A stretch of 64,000 bases of DNA from Suillus spraguei (lineage: Eukaryota > Basidiomycota > Agaricomycetes > Boletales > Suillaceae): positions 372,001 to 436,000 of the forward strand of contig JABCPU010000004.1 of assembly GCA_016800925.1 (NCBI GenBank), given 5' to 3'. The notes below the pieces were generated by a model that was not told the DNA's origin, did not search any database, and saw only the letters and a list, made by a program, of their open reading frames with translations. Made by a program: the position numbers and the translations under genes. Positions 47,254 through 60,316 of this stretch are shown here, in pieces; position 1 is the first letter of the stretch, and the number at the start of each line of letters is the position of its first letter.

Positions 47254-49832
47254 CTAGTTCCTACTGACGAAGCGAGCGGTATCGCCTGTGCATCCCCTCG
47301 GTCTGTCGACAACACCAATTTTCTTCGTTCCTGCATTAGAAACTTCAAGCTCCTTTCTGGAACCCACCCTACCGCAGTGTTCGCAATATCTCTTGTCTTC
47401 ATCGGCAGTATGGAAGTCCTTGATTTCAGCTTGTAGGTCCCTCACTTGACCTTGCAGCTCCCAGATTTGGTGCTGCCAGACCTTCTTCGCTGCTATCATC
47501 TGCTCCTGCAAAGCCTTGATTACGAGGGACTGTTCCACTGGCGAAGATTTATCATCACTGGGTTCAGGGGTGAAAGGCGAGAGCGCTATGACCGAACTGA
47601 TTGTAGATGTCGGCGTGTCTAGTTCGAGTTCTGAGGTATGCTCTACCTCGGAGATAGCAACAATGTCAGCGAATTGAGAGCTGAACGTCGTGGATACTGG
47701 ACGTAGTTTGAGAGTTTGAAAGTCGGTGGCCCCAAGCGGAGGACGCCAAGGTGTTTTTTTCTCTGACTGGGGTGACTGAGGCGGTTCTGTGGGTCGATCT
47801 TCAGTGGAGAGTGAAGGATGATTTGATGCGCCAGTGGATATATACAACGAGGGCGGGGCGCGCTTCAGCGAAGGTGACGACAACAACTTTGGGGAAAGCT
47901 CCTGTTCGGCACCTGATGAGGGCTCGTTGTCGAGGGCAGGGCGGCTCCCGGAGTCTGAGCCTAAGGACGACAAGCGAGATGCGATAATTGGAAGCGACGA
48001 TTTGCTATCTTCATTGCCTCCATGAGGGTAAACATCATGTAAAGATGGAACTGGGGGTGGTGGACTCTTCCCCTTGTCACGACCCTTCTCTCGTTCACGC
48101 CCATTAAAAAGTCTCATAAACCCACTTTTCTTGTGCCTCAGGGTTTGCCCGCTGGGATTGACAACATCGGGTTCTGAACCCCTTCGCTCAGGCTTACTAT
48201 GCAAAGATGCCGCAACGACTGAATAAAGAACACCTTTGGCACGAACGCCAGCACTAGTAGAACGAGCGCGGGCCCGCCTGAAGTTGTCAGTGGCAGAAGT
48301 CTCCGTGCTCGCTATGCTGGCAGAGTCATCTGGCTCAGGAAGAGGAATACGTGGGGTAGTGTCAGGGACCCGAGAGGGGGACGAAACCATGGCATTTGCG
48401 GTAGCACTGCGGGTCCTTTCTCTCGCTTGTGCCTCCTGCAGCGATATCAAAGTAACAGTTGGAGAGGAACGACCATTCCAACCTGGGACACCTTCAAATA
48501 CAGGTGGGTGAAAAGACGGCAAGTTGATACTCTGATCACATTGCGCTGAATTGAGGTCGTTGGAACGGAGAACTGTGATGGGAGGAGAAATATCTTTGCC
48601 ATGAACGCGCATGCCTGTGGAGGGAATATGATCTCGTGATGGTATGGAGAAGACTGATGTATCTGATGTTATGGTAGATGAGGAAGCACCGGACCGCGAA
48701 CTCAGTGAGTCAATCACGGTGGCAGCCGAATTGCTTCGCGGGATATGTCCAAAGGCAGAACGGAGCTGAACAGGTCTGGGAGGGGCATAGGAAGCCACCA
48801 AATCAGGGTTGGCATAGGGATGTACGAAGTCCTCGTGAGATAGACGACATTGGAAAGTATGAAACGACGAAACAGTAGCACTACGTTCGTGATCTCGTGG
48901 AACCTCCGAAACTGGAGAGTATGGTCTGGGTGTATCTTGTGCGGAGGATGACGCCTGGGAAATGTGCCCCATTTCTCGTAAGGAACTAGTGGTAGACTGA
49001 GGTTCCTCCGGCGTGTGGTCGTCATAGTGAGTTGTGGGCGGATAGTTTGTTGTGCGGGGAAGAGAAAAATTATGACGATTTTTTAGCGAAGTAGCAGGAA
49101 AGTGTTGAGAGGGGACAGTCAAAGAGGAGTTCGAGAATGATTCCTGGGCCAGGGTGCTACATGTTGGGGGTCAAAACTTCACGCAGTAAGAGAGACAAAC
49201 ACGTACTACAAGGCACCTCGTGAACTAGAATGATTACCGGCAGTAATTTCAAAAGGACCATTGGACTGAGCTTGAGAACGGAATGACTCGGCGCTGGGTC
49301 TAGTGGAGGAACTCTTGCCGAAGTGCCGTATGAGATCAGTCTTGCTTTTGACTTTCTTGCCAAACGTGGTGGACATGGCACTATGATCTGAATCGTTCTC
49401 GTCTGTCATATCTTCTCCAGTTTCCCAAGGAGCTCGAGAATGAAACCGTATCTTGGGGCCCTGAACACTTATCCTGTGGGAGGCATCATCTTCTTCGTCT
49501 TCGTCGTCATTCTCGGCGTCGTCAGTTGTATCAGTGTTAATTAAAACACCCGCAACGTCCTCGTCATCAAGATCCAGGCTGCTCGCTGCATCAAGGTAGT
49601 GAGAGCTAGACATGGATGGCCGACCCTGGCTGGAACAGTCTGGATCATAGTAATATGAACTGGTGTCCAGTCCAATATCCCTGTTGTCTGGAGAGAAGTA
49701 AGCGTGGCTGTAGACTGATGGGGTGTCGGAAAATTCGGATATTGAAGGAAAACGAGTGTGATGAGGAGCATGGGAGCGGGCGCTGCGAAAGTCGTCTTGG
49801 GCGTCCCATGAAGAATGGACAGTCCTCAACAT
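47254..49832 (-). CDS. Ser/Pro-rich protein with C-terminal coiled coil and CxxC motif
   Basis: Two main exons. The ATG at 49832 gives MLRTVHSSWDAQDDFRSARS; the first exon is acidic (DTTDDAENDDEDEEDDASHR) and includes KTDLIRHFGKSSS. An intron of about 50 nt near 49.2 kb joins GALF to TLAQESFSNSSLTVPSQHF. The long second exon is Ser/Pro-rich and probably disordered, with a conserved-looking island HKKSGFMRLFNGREREKGRD. The C-terminus has a predicted coiled coil (ALQEQMIAAKKVWQHQIWEL, QGQVRDLQAEIK) followed by a possible zinc knuckle YCEHCGRVG with only one CxxC pair. The pattern suggests a signalling or cytoskeletal scaffold, but I do not recognise a named family. It is divergent from CGR1. 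Confidence 0.7.
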
Positions 49833-50128
49833 GACCGCAACGGTCCAAGGTAAGATATACTTCACTTCAACTTGAACTTCAAGTTGGCTCTAACACATTA
49901 AAATAAAAATAATCCCACGTATTCAAGACAAAGTTTATAAAAATCATCGTTCGGCATCACAAAATTAAATTTATTGGGAGCTGCCCCGGCTGTCCTCCGC
50001 GATGGTACGCCGCCTCGATTCGCGTAGCAAAAAAATTGTCGGTGAACATTATTCAATTAATTGTTGACTTACGTAATAACTTATCGATGATCCTAATATG
50101 GAGATGAACGCCTTCAAGTTTATCTTCC
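49833..50128. promoter_or_regulatory. Bidirectional promoter region (Ser-rich gene / CGR1)
   Basis: A 296-bp AT-rich spacer between divergent start codons. It must contain both core promoters, but I see no specific factor site that I can name. Confidence 0.5.
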
Positions 50129-50638
50129 ATGTCAGAAGAGCTTGTCCCTCTCGCTTCCTCGTCACATGGGCGCGTCTCTGGGAAATCATGGAAGGCACAA
50201 AAATCAGCGACCTTGTACGTACCGTGCTGCATGTCATGTGAAACAAAAGTTCACTTGGCAATCAGTCGAACGCAGTGTTCTGCGGGACATAGGTCCAACT
50301 TTGAGGAACGAATGAAGAAGACTACAAAAGCCAACGCTGCAAAGAAGTTGGAAATTGAGCTGAAAACTGAGAAAAATGCTGAGAAGCAACGGTGAGTGAC
50401 ATTTGGTGGAACGTGTTGGGGATCAAAGGTAATCCTGTGACGTACTATCAGGAGACGAGAAATTACCCTTGAGAGGAAAAACGCAGCAGAGGAGCGGCGC
50501 AGATTGGAAGAAGACAAAGCAAAGGTAGATTCAAAGTCTAGTATTTGCTTTTTGAGACTAACTGTACTCAAGATGGGAGCCAGAAAAACTGCGAGGCTAC
50601 GACGAAAAGCAGGTCGCACGAAAAAGATTCACGGTTAA
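50129..50638 (+). CDS. CGR1: rRNA-processing protein CGR1
   Basis: A small, highly basic nucleolar protein needed for 60S pre-rRNA processing. Four exons (50129-50214, 50266-50391, 50452-50524, 50573-50638) join to exactly 116 residues, the normal size. The N-terminus LASSSHGRVSGKSWKAQKSA is diagnostic, followed by NFEERMKKTTKANAAKKLEI, the arginine-rich QRRREITLERKNAAEERRRL and the ending MGARKTARLRRKAGRTKKIH. The segment FRTQCSAGHRS between exons 1 and 2 departs from the usual pattern, so a shifted acceptor there is possible. It converges with VPS18, leaving 63 bp between stops. Confidence 0.95.
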
Positions 50639-50701
50639 CTACTGCTAAAAGATATAGTATTAGAGCATCTCAGTATGCTAGTTTCATACCATGCATTGTC
50701 C

Positions 50702-53700
50702 CTACAGCGCCCAGGTCGTGTCCAATTCACCTTGTTTCACGAATGGCTTATCCAACCCTGCAACCACGCTCTCGCATAGCGGGCAACTGCTCGCGAGAAC
50801 GTCATCCAGCTCAGCCCGTAACTTCTCCGCCTTCTTCTCAAAGTCTTTATCCACCCCAACCTTTCTCACCCCGCCTACACCCGGTATCCACCCCGGTGCG
50901 GACACAACCGAAGCCAGCGCATCTGGAACAATAAGATCTCTCAGGCGGTCTCCAGCAGAAAGTAGATTTCGTCCGAGGAGATTTGCGGCCTTGTTACCAT
51001 TCTGTATAGGGCTTCCAAAGCTAGCAGATAGGAGTGTGCGCTGTTGAGTCGCCTGGCGTGAATGCCCGTTTGTCGTGACAGAGACTGCATTATCGAGATT
51101 AGTTTTTTGGCCTCCCTTCACCAGCTCGGCCTGCAGAGTAATGATCCGCCGGAGCGCATGTGTAGGAAGATATTCTTTTGCCTTGGCGACCACGCGATTC
51201 AGTACAATCTTTCTTTAATGGCAAGAGCAAACCTACCAATCCGATCAGACAATCTGCGTGGAAGGTGTGCTGGCAGGGAAAGACATAGAACTGCCTAGTT
51301 AACAAAGGCTGCGAGCAAACGCAACATCTTTCCCCCGCATCGATAGTTACAAAACGATTCTTCAACTCAGCGATGTCCTGCTTGATGGACTCTGCAGTAC
51401 GAGTCGCATCATCCATTTCTCGTTTCAGGTCATCGATGTGGGCTGAATAGCCTTCCAAAGCATGCGCGATTTCCTCCTTGAAGTCGTCGATAACGACGAA
51501 GTCAGGGAAGAAGGGCAAAATATCCTCAATCTTGAGTATATTCGTGTTCTCCAAGAATTGCATTGCGCTACGTAGACTAATGAGCAGGACTGCCCACCGA
51601 CGAAGGTCTTACTTACGTTTTAATATCCTGTTTATCCTGCACCACGTATCGCGCAATTTTGAGCCAAAGCTTCTTCTGCAACGGTGCGTCGTCCTCCGGT
51701 TTGTTAGCATTTTCCTTTGCGAGCTCCAAGTCACCCTTCTCCAATGCCAAGTCCACGCTATTTTCCCAAAGACCCATTTGCGAATAAATGTGAACACATG
51801 ATGGGATGCGCCCCGTTCTTTTGCACACTCGAAGAGCGTAGTCAAGGTCATAGTACGGCCTGCCTGTCATTGGATCCGAGGGCGCCGAGGTCAAGAAATT
51901 GAGCAACGGGCCATCCTCTTCGGAAGAACGAGGCAACCGAGTCGCAAGGAATGTCACGAGAAGGTTATGAACCATCGGTGACTTGTTACCCTGTTCAAAC
52001 ACCACGTAACTGAGGTATCGCACAGCATGGTCAGGAGACAGCGGGTCGCGAGGAAGATGTTGCAGCTGGAGCAGGGAAGGAATCAGGCGCAAGGGATCCA
52101 AAGACGGCTGTTTTAACCAGGATTCAATCATCTCCTTGGGTGCTTGCCTGGTCAGCACAGTACCGAAGCGGTAGTATAACTCAGGGTTCGTCTTTCTTCA
52201 GTTAGTCAGGGACACTGCAGTGCACGAGTATAATGCTTACCTGGCGGTTGAGTACATCAATAGCTTTGGTCCATTGTTCTTCTAATATCCAGTGTGCAAT
52301 AACGCTTTCGGAGTCGCCAATCGCCGTAGCATAGTGTAGGAACATGTCAGTCCGACCATGACCTTGAATCAACTCATAAACGACATTTTTGTCTAGATTG
52401 CTCTGCAAAATATGTTCAAGTGAGTAAATCATGTGCAGAATAGCATACCTTGTATGTATCGAAAAATTGTCGTAGGTCGTCTTCGAGTATCGCACGCTGG
52501 GTTTGCAGATTCTCAACATCGCTCGTCACTGATTCAGAAGCGCACAGGTTATCCAGCTCGTTGCATCTGCTCAGATAGAATTCAACGAGCCATGTTGCCA
52601 ACATCATCCGCTGAGTCAAGTCCTGTGATGCAAAACAGTGAGGCCCCAATTGCTGAATATCGCAGAGGGAAAACTGACCAACTTCCGTGTTCGGTCGAGT
52701 CTTGAAATTAAGTATGAGCGCAGCGCATCTCGTTCGCCAGCATCCAAGAACTTTAGTGCAACTTCCTCGAATGGCGCAGAACACTGAGAATAGCACTGTG
52801 CAGCCTGGAAATAACGACCCTCGTCAAAGAATGCACGCGCTTGAGCAGATAAGATGCTGTCCCGCTGACCCGCCGTCTGCACTCAACTAATCAGCCAGCA
52901 TCCAGTGAAGACAAACAATGCGATATTGCTAACCTTCGCATACCGAAGTGCGATGTCAAACTTTTGCTGAGCCAGATATATCTGCCAGACGTCCCGATTC
53001 TCATTGGCGACAACAAGCTCGAAAATGGATTGATCGGTGTAGGCCCAGTATGTTTTACGAACTGGGTCAGCAGCTAGTCCTCGTACGGTTTCATTCGGTC
53101 TCTAAACCAACCCTCAGAAACAATGCGACCTGCGTTGACACGTGTGACCTACCAACGGTATGGCATCCTCATAAGTCTGCTTTCCATTCAAGGTGGATAT
53201 ACCAATGATACGGTCCCTGTATAACAAGATGAAATGGAACTCCGTTAGGGAAATAGAGACAGGGACTTCTGGGGGCGAGTGAGAGGTATCAGGGGATGTG
53301 TCAGGTGAGAAAGAAGGGTATGGATGGAGTTGTGTTGAATCAATGTGATCGTCAGAATTTGGATCAAAATTAAGCGTCCCATGATAGATACCAGGAGCTA
53401 CGAACGTTCATATTAGGCGAAGAAAATCATAAATATAAAGAAACATGCCGGTCATCCATGCAAGATTCTTTGGGAGCGATAGTGCTTGGTCTGAGTTAGG
53501 GGTGTAGAAATGAAGTTCGGAATACTGTAGGTTTCCAGGTAGTTCGGATATTTCTTATTTATGTCAGGGAAGAGCCGAGTCATTAAGTATTAATTACTTA
53601 CTCGGCGTAGTTTCCCGGTATGCGGCGAACAAGGAGGAGAAAACACGACCACCCTCTTCAGATCGTCGATCTGGTGAGCCGGCAAACTGATATATTCGTG

Positions 53701-54544
53701 AAGGAGTCGTAACGATGATAAGAGCATTCCGCGGGTCAGAAGGGGGAAATAGGTCAAACTTGATGCCAGTGACTGGATACTTTTCAGGAAGGGTAAACAA
53801 AAGCTGCAGGTACCGTTCCTGTGACTTGAAGAAATCCTCGCCAGCATCTAACACAGCTTCGAATATACCACCATTCCGCGTACCAACCAAGAATTCTCTT
53901 GTTGACATGGAGTGGGTGGATGCCAATAACGCAGCCTTATTCCATGCAACGCTCTCGATTACCATCTTGAACGACTTGAGTTGCCTAGGTTTCTTCCAGC
54001 CACGGTATAAATACCAGTTCTCGCCTTGAGTGGAGGTGATAATGAGATGGCGGCCTGATGGGTCGAGAAAGATTTTGTATATGGTCAATTCAGTCGCTTT
54101 TCGTAGGATGGGGATCGTAACGACATGTTCTGCATGAGATAGCTCGATGAGGACTATTGTATTTGATGTTAATGCCATGGCAAGAACATCTGAAGAGACT
54201 GCCAAAGACACGAGAGGCGCTGGAAGCGTATATTGGACACGTCCGAGGTCGAATAATGGTGTGTTGGCCGTCACTGGGCTGGGTGATGGAGCATCATCCT
54301 TTGGGGAATTCATTAGATGAAGGCATCTGACAATTGTTTACACACCAAGGTTCCAGGATGCTCTAATTCGGCATGGATCTCGCTGTCATAAGGCGACGGC
54401 TCGTAACCCTCGTATTGAACTTGTGGAAGAGGTGCAGTACCACGAGAATGACCTGCTGTGGGAGCAGCGTGCTCAACAACTATGTATATCGTTATCAAAA
54501 GACGTCAAGTTATAGGCGGGAGGTACATTACAGTCGTCGAACAT
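50702..54544 (-). CDS. VPS18: Vacuolar sorting protein VPS18 (HOPS/CORVET core)
   Basis: VPS18 is a class C core subunit of the HOPS and CORVET tethers that drive endosome and vacuole fusion. The start at 54544 becomes clear when the first intron is removed: MFDDFVEHAAPTAGHSRGTA. The N-terminal beta-propeller (Pep3/Vps18 domain) includes LFDLGRVQYTLPAPLVSLAV and TREFLVGTRNGGIFEAVLD. The clathrin-heavy-chain-like helical part includes VVYELIQGHGRTDMFLHYAT and HWILEEQWTKAIDVLNRQ. The C-terminus carries a RING-H2: RCCVCSQPLL, FYVFPCQHTFHADCL and SSCPLCESVV, ending at the stop at 50702. At least ten short introns. It is divergent from the SHB17-like gene, with 180 bp between starts. Confidence 0.93.
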
Positions 54545-54724
54545 GACACAGATGCAAGCTGGAGGACTTGTGTAAGTTGCTTCAAGTTGCAGTCTGACGG
54601 TCTTACTACCATAGGCGGCAAATGAGCGGAACCAATTTAGGCCAAGTCTCCTTTTGTTATTACTCGTGGCAACTAGTGTTCTCAGTTCCACACTGATCAG
54701 TGATAACCATCGTCTATCAGCATC
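54545..54724. promoter_or_regulatory. Compact bidirectional promoter (VPS18 / SHB17-like)
   Basis: Only 180 bp separate the divergent start codons of VPS18 and the SHB17-like gene, so both must share this regulatory space. No known motif is asserted. Confidence 0.55.
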
Positions 54725-55831
54725 ATGACTCCTCCAACACCAAGACTGTTTCTTATTCGACATGGTACGCACAGTATCATTGATATCATGTGTTAAGTAG
54801 GAGATGATGATGCTGATTTCTTCTAAAGGTGAAACAGAATGGTCCTTAAATGGGTAAGGAGTTGAGCCTTGAATATTTGAATTGTAATCGTGGCTAATAA
54901 ATGGTGTTTTTGCGATAGACGGCACGTAAGTACTTGAGATATTCTAGTTTCGATACATGAACATGTCTTCATTAGACTGGAACAAGCGACATTCCTCTGA
55001 CAGTCCGTGGAGAGGAACAAATCAAGTCCAAAGCACACATATTGGTCGGCGAAGGCAGTCAGTATCATACACCTTGTTTACACTGGTCGTCCTATTCATA
55101 CTGTTTCTACCTTTCAGGACCAATCGATCCGCAGAATCTCTGTGTTGCAATTGTATCTCCCCGTCAGCGAGCTCACAGAACATTCCACCTGTTATTCGAA
55201 CATCTGCCCAAGGTCCCGGATCACATCATCGATGAGTCTGTTAGAGAATGGGACTATGGGAAGTACGAAGGCTTATTCAAGCATGAAATTCTTGCAATAG
55301 ACCCCAAATGGGAAATTTGGAGAGATGGGTAAGTCACCACACCAGTCTCACTCGACGATTCCTGATCAACTTGACCAATTCAGGTGTCCCGGAGGCGAGA
55401 GTGCTCAGGAGATGTGCAATCGCGTTGATTGTGTGATCGCCAAGGTTGGTGCTTTAGTTGCATACTCTGCACTCATCTGATTTCTGACAGGTTCGAGAGT
55501 ATCATAGACAGTATTTTAAAGAGGGCAAGGGAACACGCGACGTATTGATTATCGCTCATGGCCACTTCAATCGTGTCCTCATTTCCCGATGGATAAGATT
55601 CGAACTCGCTTTAGGTATGATACAATTGACTGTTGTTTGTAACATGTTATGTTCAAGGATAATCATTAGGAACTCATTTCAACGTGGAACCTGGAGGAGT
55701 AAGTGTGTTTTTTTTATTTGTGCGAAGGAAAACTAAAAGAATTTGTTAAGGTCTCTGTCTTGAGCTATAATCATAATTCCCTCGATGAACCAGCCTTGAA
55801 TGCTCTGAATTTGTATGCTGACCTCAAATAG
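54725..55831 (+). CDS. SHB17: SHB17-like sedoheptulose-1,7-bisphosphatase / phosphoglycerate-mutase family
   Basis: A branch-1 histidine phosphatase. Yeast Shb17 hydrolyses sedoheptulose-1,7-bisphosphate to feed riboneogenesis. Nine exons join to exactly 219 residues: 54725-54764, 54829-54853, 54919-54925, 54976-55057, 55118-55328, 55384-55444, 55491-55614, 55670-55698, 55751-55831. The catalytic RHG is in PRLFLIRHGETEWSLNGRH, split over exons 1-3; exon 3 is only 7 nt (ACGGCAC) and codes the RH before TGTSDIPLT. Family words VREWDYGKYEGLFKHEI, WEIWRDGCPGGESAQEM and the second catalytic His in VLIIAHGHFNRVL are intact. It is shorter than yeast Shb17 (271). Assignment to Shb17 rather than a general phosphatase rests on the REW.YG.YEG and WRDGC.GGE patterns. 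Confidence 0.88.
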
Positions 55832-56055
55832 TTTGTTTGTATGCTTTAGAATCTAGATTAGTAGAGGCTTTGAATTCGTGGGACCCCTAGCTGCCGATTA
55901 AAAAAAAACATCTCGGTGACGGCCGACGCCAAGCTTAGCGCGTCCCGTGATTGGCAATATTGTTAGATTTTCTTGGAGTTTATTCCTTCTGCACTTCCGT
56001 TCGAATTCTGGTTCCAACACGTCTTCTATCAATCCCGCCATCATCTTTAGTGATT

Positions 56056-59000
56056 ATGGCTGACATAGAGAATATTCCCCGAACTACGGACCTCGAAACT
56101 ACCGTTGACTTTGTTGCCGAGGATGACGTGTCTCCTGAACCTCATGGTGATTCTGAACATGAGGCGTTTGTTGTGGTGGGTCCAGGCCCGGTCACACAGG
56201 ATGAAGTTGTCCCGCCTGCCGATGGCGCAGTGGATGATGATGTGATTGATCAAACAGTCATGCAGGAGGCCACGCAGCTCGGCGACACGCCTACTGAGAA
56301 TGTTGTACCTGCCACAAAGCCGGAGGTGACTAAGAAGCTTACTGCTCCAAAGGCCGTTGTGAAAGTAGGGAAAGATAAACCAATCATATCCGCCAAAGTT
56401 GCTTCGACAAAATCTGCACCGCCCACGCCAACCGTGAAGAAGGTGTGTTTGCCTCACCTCAGTCTGATACAATTCATTTTAGCCATGTGCGCAAGGTATT
56501 GAATTCTGGCACGTTTGGATCAGGCGCTACGAAACCAAGTCCCGGGAGCAAGGTTCCTACTGCAACTCCTCTTTCTCTTTCCAAAACCACCCCTTCTGCT
56601 CCCTCATCTTTGAGGAAATCCATTAGTACATCGTCTGCCACTTCGCCAGTAAAGACAGCGCCGACAATGGCGTCTTCTAGAAGCCCCCTGTTCCACCATC
56701 TCGACGACCATCCGTGATCCCTCCAAGAGCGCCATCTGCTACGGGCAACCCTCCGCCCCCAAAGTCGAGGGGCACTTTATTGTCGTCCCTGACATCTTCC
56801 ATGTCTTCAAGACCTCCTCAAGCCGAAGCCAGCCCGCCTTCGCGCCCTTCTGTTGTTTCTCCTTCTAGTTCTGTTACATCGTTGAGGTCCAATGGCGCTG
56901 CTTCAGCCGCCCCTCGTCCTCGTGCTTCAATATCAGATGCTGTGAGGAGAACACCTTCAACATCATCCATGAAAGGAAACCCTCCATCCTCCATGCGGCA
57001 GGCTACTTCAATTTCATCTATTCGAGAAGTCAATGACGGAAAACCTTTAGAGGAGATGCAGCAGAAAGTAAGAAGGTGTTTGCATTCGGTTTCAGCTCAT
57101 TGCTGACAGTTTCTCTCAGCTCAAAGAGGCCATGGATGCACTTTCACTAAAAACACAGGCAGTTGCAGACCTTTCAGCAACTCTGGATGCGGCTCGTGCA
57201 AGTGCCGAAGCAAGTCAATCTTCACTTCTGGCGCTGCAGCAAGAAAGGGCTGTTGCTATATCGGACTTGCAAAAACTCCGCGCTACTTTGCAACAAGATC
57301 GGCTGAACATTCGCGAGTCCTCATTCTCCTCGAGTCCATGAAACGCGAGGTAAGTGATTTTTTTTTTCAGTATCCAGATAATCTTAGATATCTTTCAGCT
57401 CGATGCGGCAAAGTTGGCGTCATCTGACCACACTGATGTCGTTTACGACCTCCAGAGCCAAGTAGAGTCTCTCACAGCTGAAGTGGCTGCAGCTCGCGAG
57501 AACCTTGAGACTCTGCGTGCCTCAAGCGAGCAATCTTCTTCCGAAGCGGCAGCAGCAGCTCAAAGCGAGCGTGAGGCTGTTCTTAGGGCAAGGACCGACT
57601 ACGAAACTATCAGCGCGGAATTGGAAACATTGAGGGCCTCTCACGCTTCTACAATTCAAGATCTCCACGTCAGGTCCAGTGAAGCTCAGGAACGAGCTGC
57701 TGATGTAGACGCTCTTGAGGCCCAGGTCAGGCATCTCAAGGCAGAGCGCGAGGAGAACGCAAACAAGCTCTCAGAGTTGGAGGTTGAGATTTTGGAAATG
57801 AAGGAGAGTCAAGAGCAAGCAGAGGACGACCATGCCAAGGTACTTGACCGCCTCAAAAGGTTAGAGGAGGAACTGGCCCATGCCACCGCAGCCACTCGGA
57901 GTATTATTGCTGCGTCTAAAGTCAGAGAAGAGCAACACGCTGAACAGATAGCCGAGGTCAAGGAAGCTCGCACTGGTGAGCTGCAGGCCGCCAACGATGA
58001 GCTCTCCGGTGTTGTCGCCGACCTTGCAGCATTGCGGGAAGAGCTCGCTGCTACTCATGCAGCCCATGAGCAGACAAAAATCGAAGCTCTGAATGCTGCT
58101 GAGGATCACGAGCGTCAGATTGAGGAGACCGAAAGTGAATTTTTCTCCAAGCATCTCGAGCTTTCGGAGGAAATCAAGAGAATTACTGCCGAGTTGGAGG
58201 CAAGTTCATACTTAACGTCTCCGATATCATTTTCTCATGGGTGATATAGAGTCAAGAAGCACAGTATAATGCAAAAGTTGATGATGTCAAGGCCGAGCAC
58301 GAATTACTTCTGCAGGAGGCATTTGAGCGCGCTAAGGTAAGTATAATCTATGCTACCGTGCCACAACTAACACTAGTCTTACTGCGGTACCAGAGTGAAG
58401 CTGCACACATGCATGGCGAAGACCTTCAGGCGCTCCGTGCTGAATCACAAACGACAATCGAACAACTCCGCACAGCCCACCAGTCAACGGTGGATGGACT
58501 GAAAGCAGACCATGAAGACGTTCTTGCATCGCAAGTCGGTGATCTGGAGAAGAAATTGAGTAACCAGAGCCTCGAGCTGCGTGCTACGCAAGACGATCTT
58601 GCTAAAGCCAAGGCAGCGCTAGAGTCCTCACGGTCTGACACGGAAAGTCTCAAAGCGCAGCTCGAGGATGCCCGGGCAGCATTTGTCGCCGCCTCTGCCT
58701 CTGCTGACCAGGCGTCTGAGATTGATCGCTTGACGAAAGAACTTGCCAACTTCCGCGATGAGAATGTTATGCTCAATGACGTTCTTGCCGTCACGAAGGA
58801 ATCGCTTTCGGAAATGTCTTCTAATCATACAAAGGAGCTCGAGGAAGCAGCTCGTGGACGTGTCGAAGACATCATGAGCCTCCGTGCTGCTCATGAGGAA
58901 GAAATTAGCAGGCTTGTAGCGCAGAAGTCGGAGCTATCTCTTCAACTTTCTGACCTGGAGGGAGAGATTGCTACGCTCCAGGCACAGGTCGCTGCAGAGG

Positions 59001-59526
59001 CTGCGGCTGCACCGAAAAACAACGGGACAATATCTCCGTCCTTGGCTATGGTCTCCAGGGAGGAGCTCCAGAGAGTGCACGAGGCACACAACATGAAAAT
59101 GCACGACGTAGTGGCCGACCATGAACGTGTCGTCAGAGATCTCAGGAATGAGATTGACGGGCTCCAGAACAAGCTGGACGAGGTCCACCAGGACATCGCG
59201 CGCAAATCGATGGAGATCCAGTATCTTGAGCAAGAACAAGAAGAGAGTCAAGACTCTATCACTCGGTATGTCAAGGTCTTTGGACTTCAAAGTGTATTTG
59301 GAGTAGTGATCGCGCTGGCCGTGATTTTCGACTTTATTTGATTACTTTGATTTTTCTCGGTGATGGCCGCTTTACTTTTACTGTAATTTATGATACATTT
59401 CTTTACTTGTCCTGCGGATGATCATCTTTTGGATCTCATTTATTAACTTGCGCTCATACCATGGCACGTTTCTCCCGCAGATTAAAGGCAGACCTCGAAC
59501 AATTAAGCGGCATATCTAATGCATGA
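56056..59526 (+). CDS. Long coiled-coil protein, unknown family
   Basis: The ATG at 56056 gives MADIENIPRTTDLETTVDFV. A disordered Ser/Pro/Lys-rich first third (KTTPSAPSSLRKSISTSSAT, PRPRASISDAVRRTPSTSS) is followed by about 700 residues of near-continuous coiled coil (DLQSQVESLTAEVAAARENL; NLETLRASSEQ; ELEKKLSNQ-like heptads), ending RLKADLEQLSGISNA. This resembles tethering, septum or microtubule-associated scaffolds, but coiled coils match many families, so I name none. Two apparent single-base losses break the frame: at the C5 run 56684-56688 (six C would restore PPVPPSRRPSVIP) and near 57315-57318 (an extra G restores REVLILLESMKREL). Both look like assembly deletions. Introns are short and regular. 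Confidence 0.75.
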
Positions 59527-60316
59527 AGACTCGATCACCAATCCTTCGTCGTCACAATTTACTAGCCTCGTGGATTCCGCGCAGCCTCCATCCCCCCTCC
59601 TCGTGGTCAGGCTATGTGTGCAGGTAGTATCCTGATTTGTTGGCGTCATTGCCAATTTGACCTTCCTTTCCTTACCCCTCTCTATTCGTAATATCACAGA
59701 GTCCCCGCACATCACATTCTTACCTATCATTTCTATCACTGTCAGATGTTTCAGTCTAGCATCAAACCTCCTTTTCACGGAATACCCCACCTATGGTTAA
59801 TGATTGTACATATCTGGAAGATTTTCTCTAATGCGACTGTAACAATGTAGATCATGCGTTGTTCGAATGTAATTATGCCATTCGTGGTCGCCCAGCGCTC
59901 AGGTATGTACCCAGACGCAATTTGCGAGAGTACTTCAGCTCCGGTACATAACGTAAGAACGTAGACAAGCTCGTGTAATTATTTATTTGTTCTCATAATG
60001 AGGAACTTGTGGAGAGGCCTCGAGCTGTAGGGAGGCTGCGTCTGTTGACGACAGCGCAGCACCAGTTTAATATTGGTTATTAGATAGCATTTCCGTGGCA
60101 CACTTCATCCTTTCTGACAATTGAAGGCTTACTTTCGTTCCAGAGACGTGAATGTGGGAGCAGTAGTTGAACGTTCGAAGACACGCTTTTTGAGACTCCG
60201 CGAATGTGCTAAAACGAAAGCACCCATCCACGACCCTCGCCCTTGGACCTTGAGTCACAGTGCTCAGCGAATGACAAGACCGTTTGCATAGTTTATACAT
60301 ATCGCGAAACCTCGCA
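59527..60316. other. Intergenic region, nothing recognised
   Basis: About 790 bases between the coiled-coil gene stop and the SDR-like start. A minus open frame at 60067-60354 overlaps the next gene's first exon and has no family signal, so I do not call it. Confidence 0.5.
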
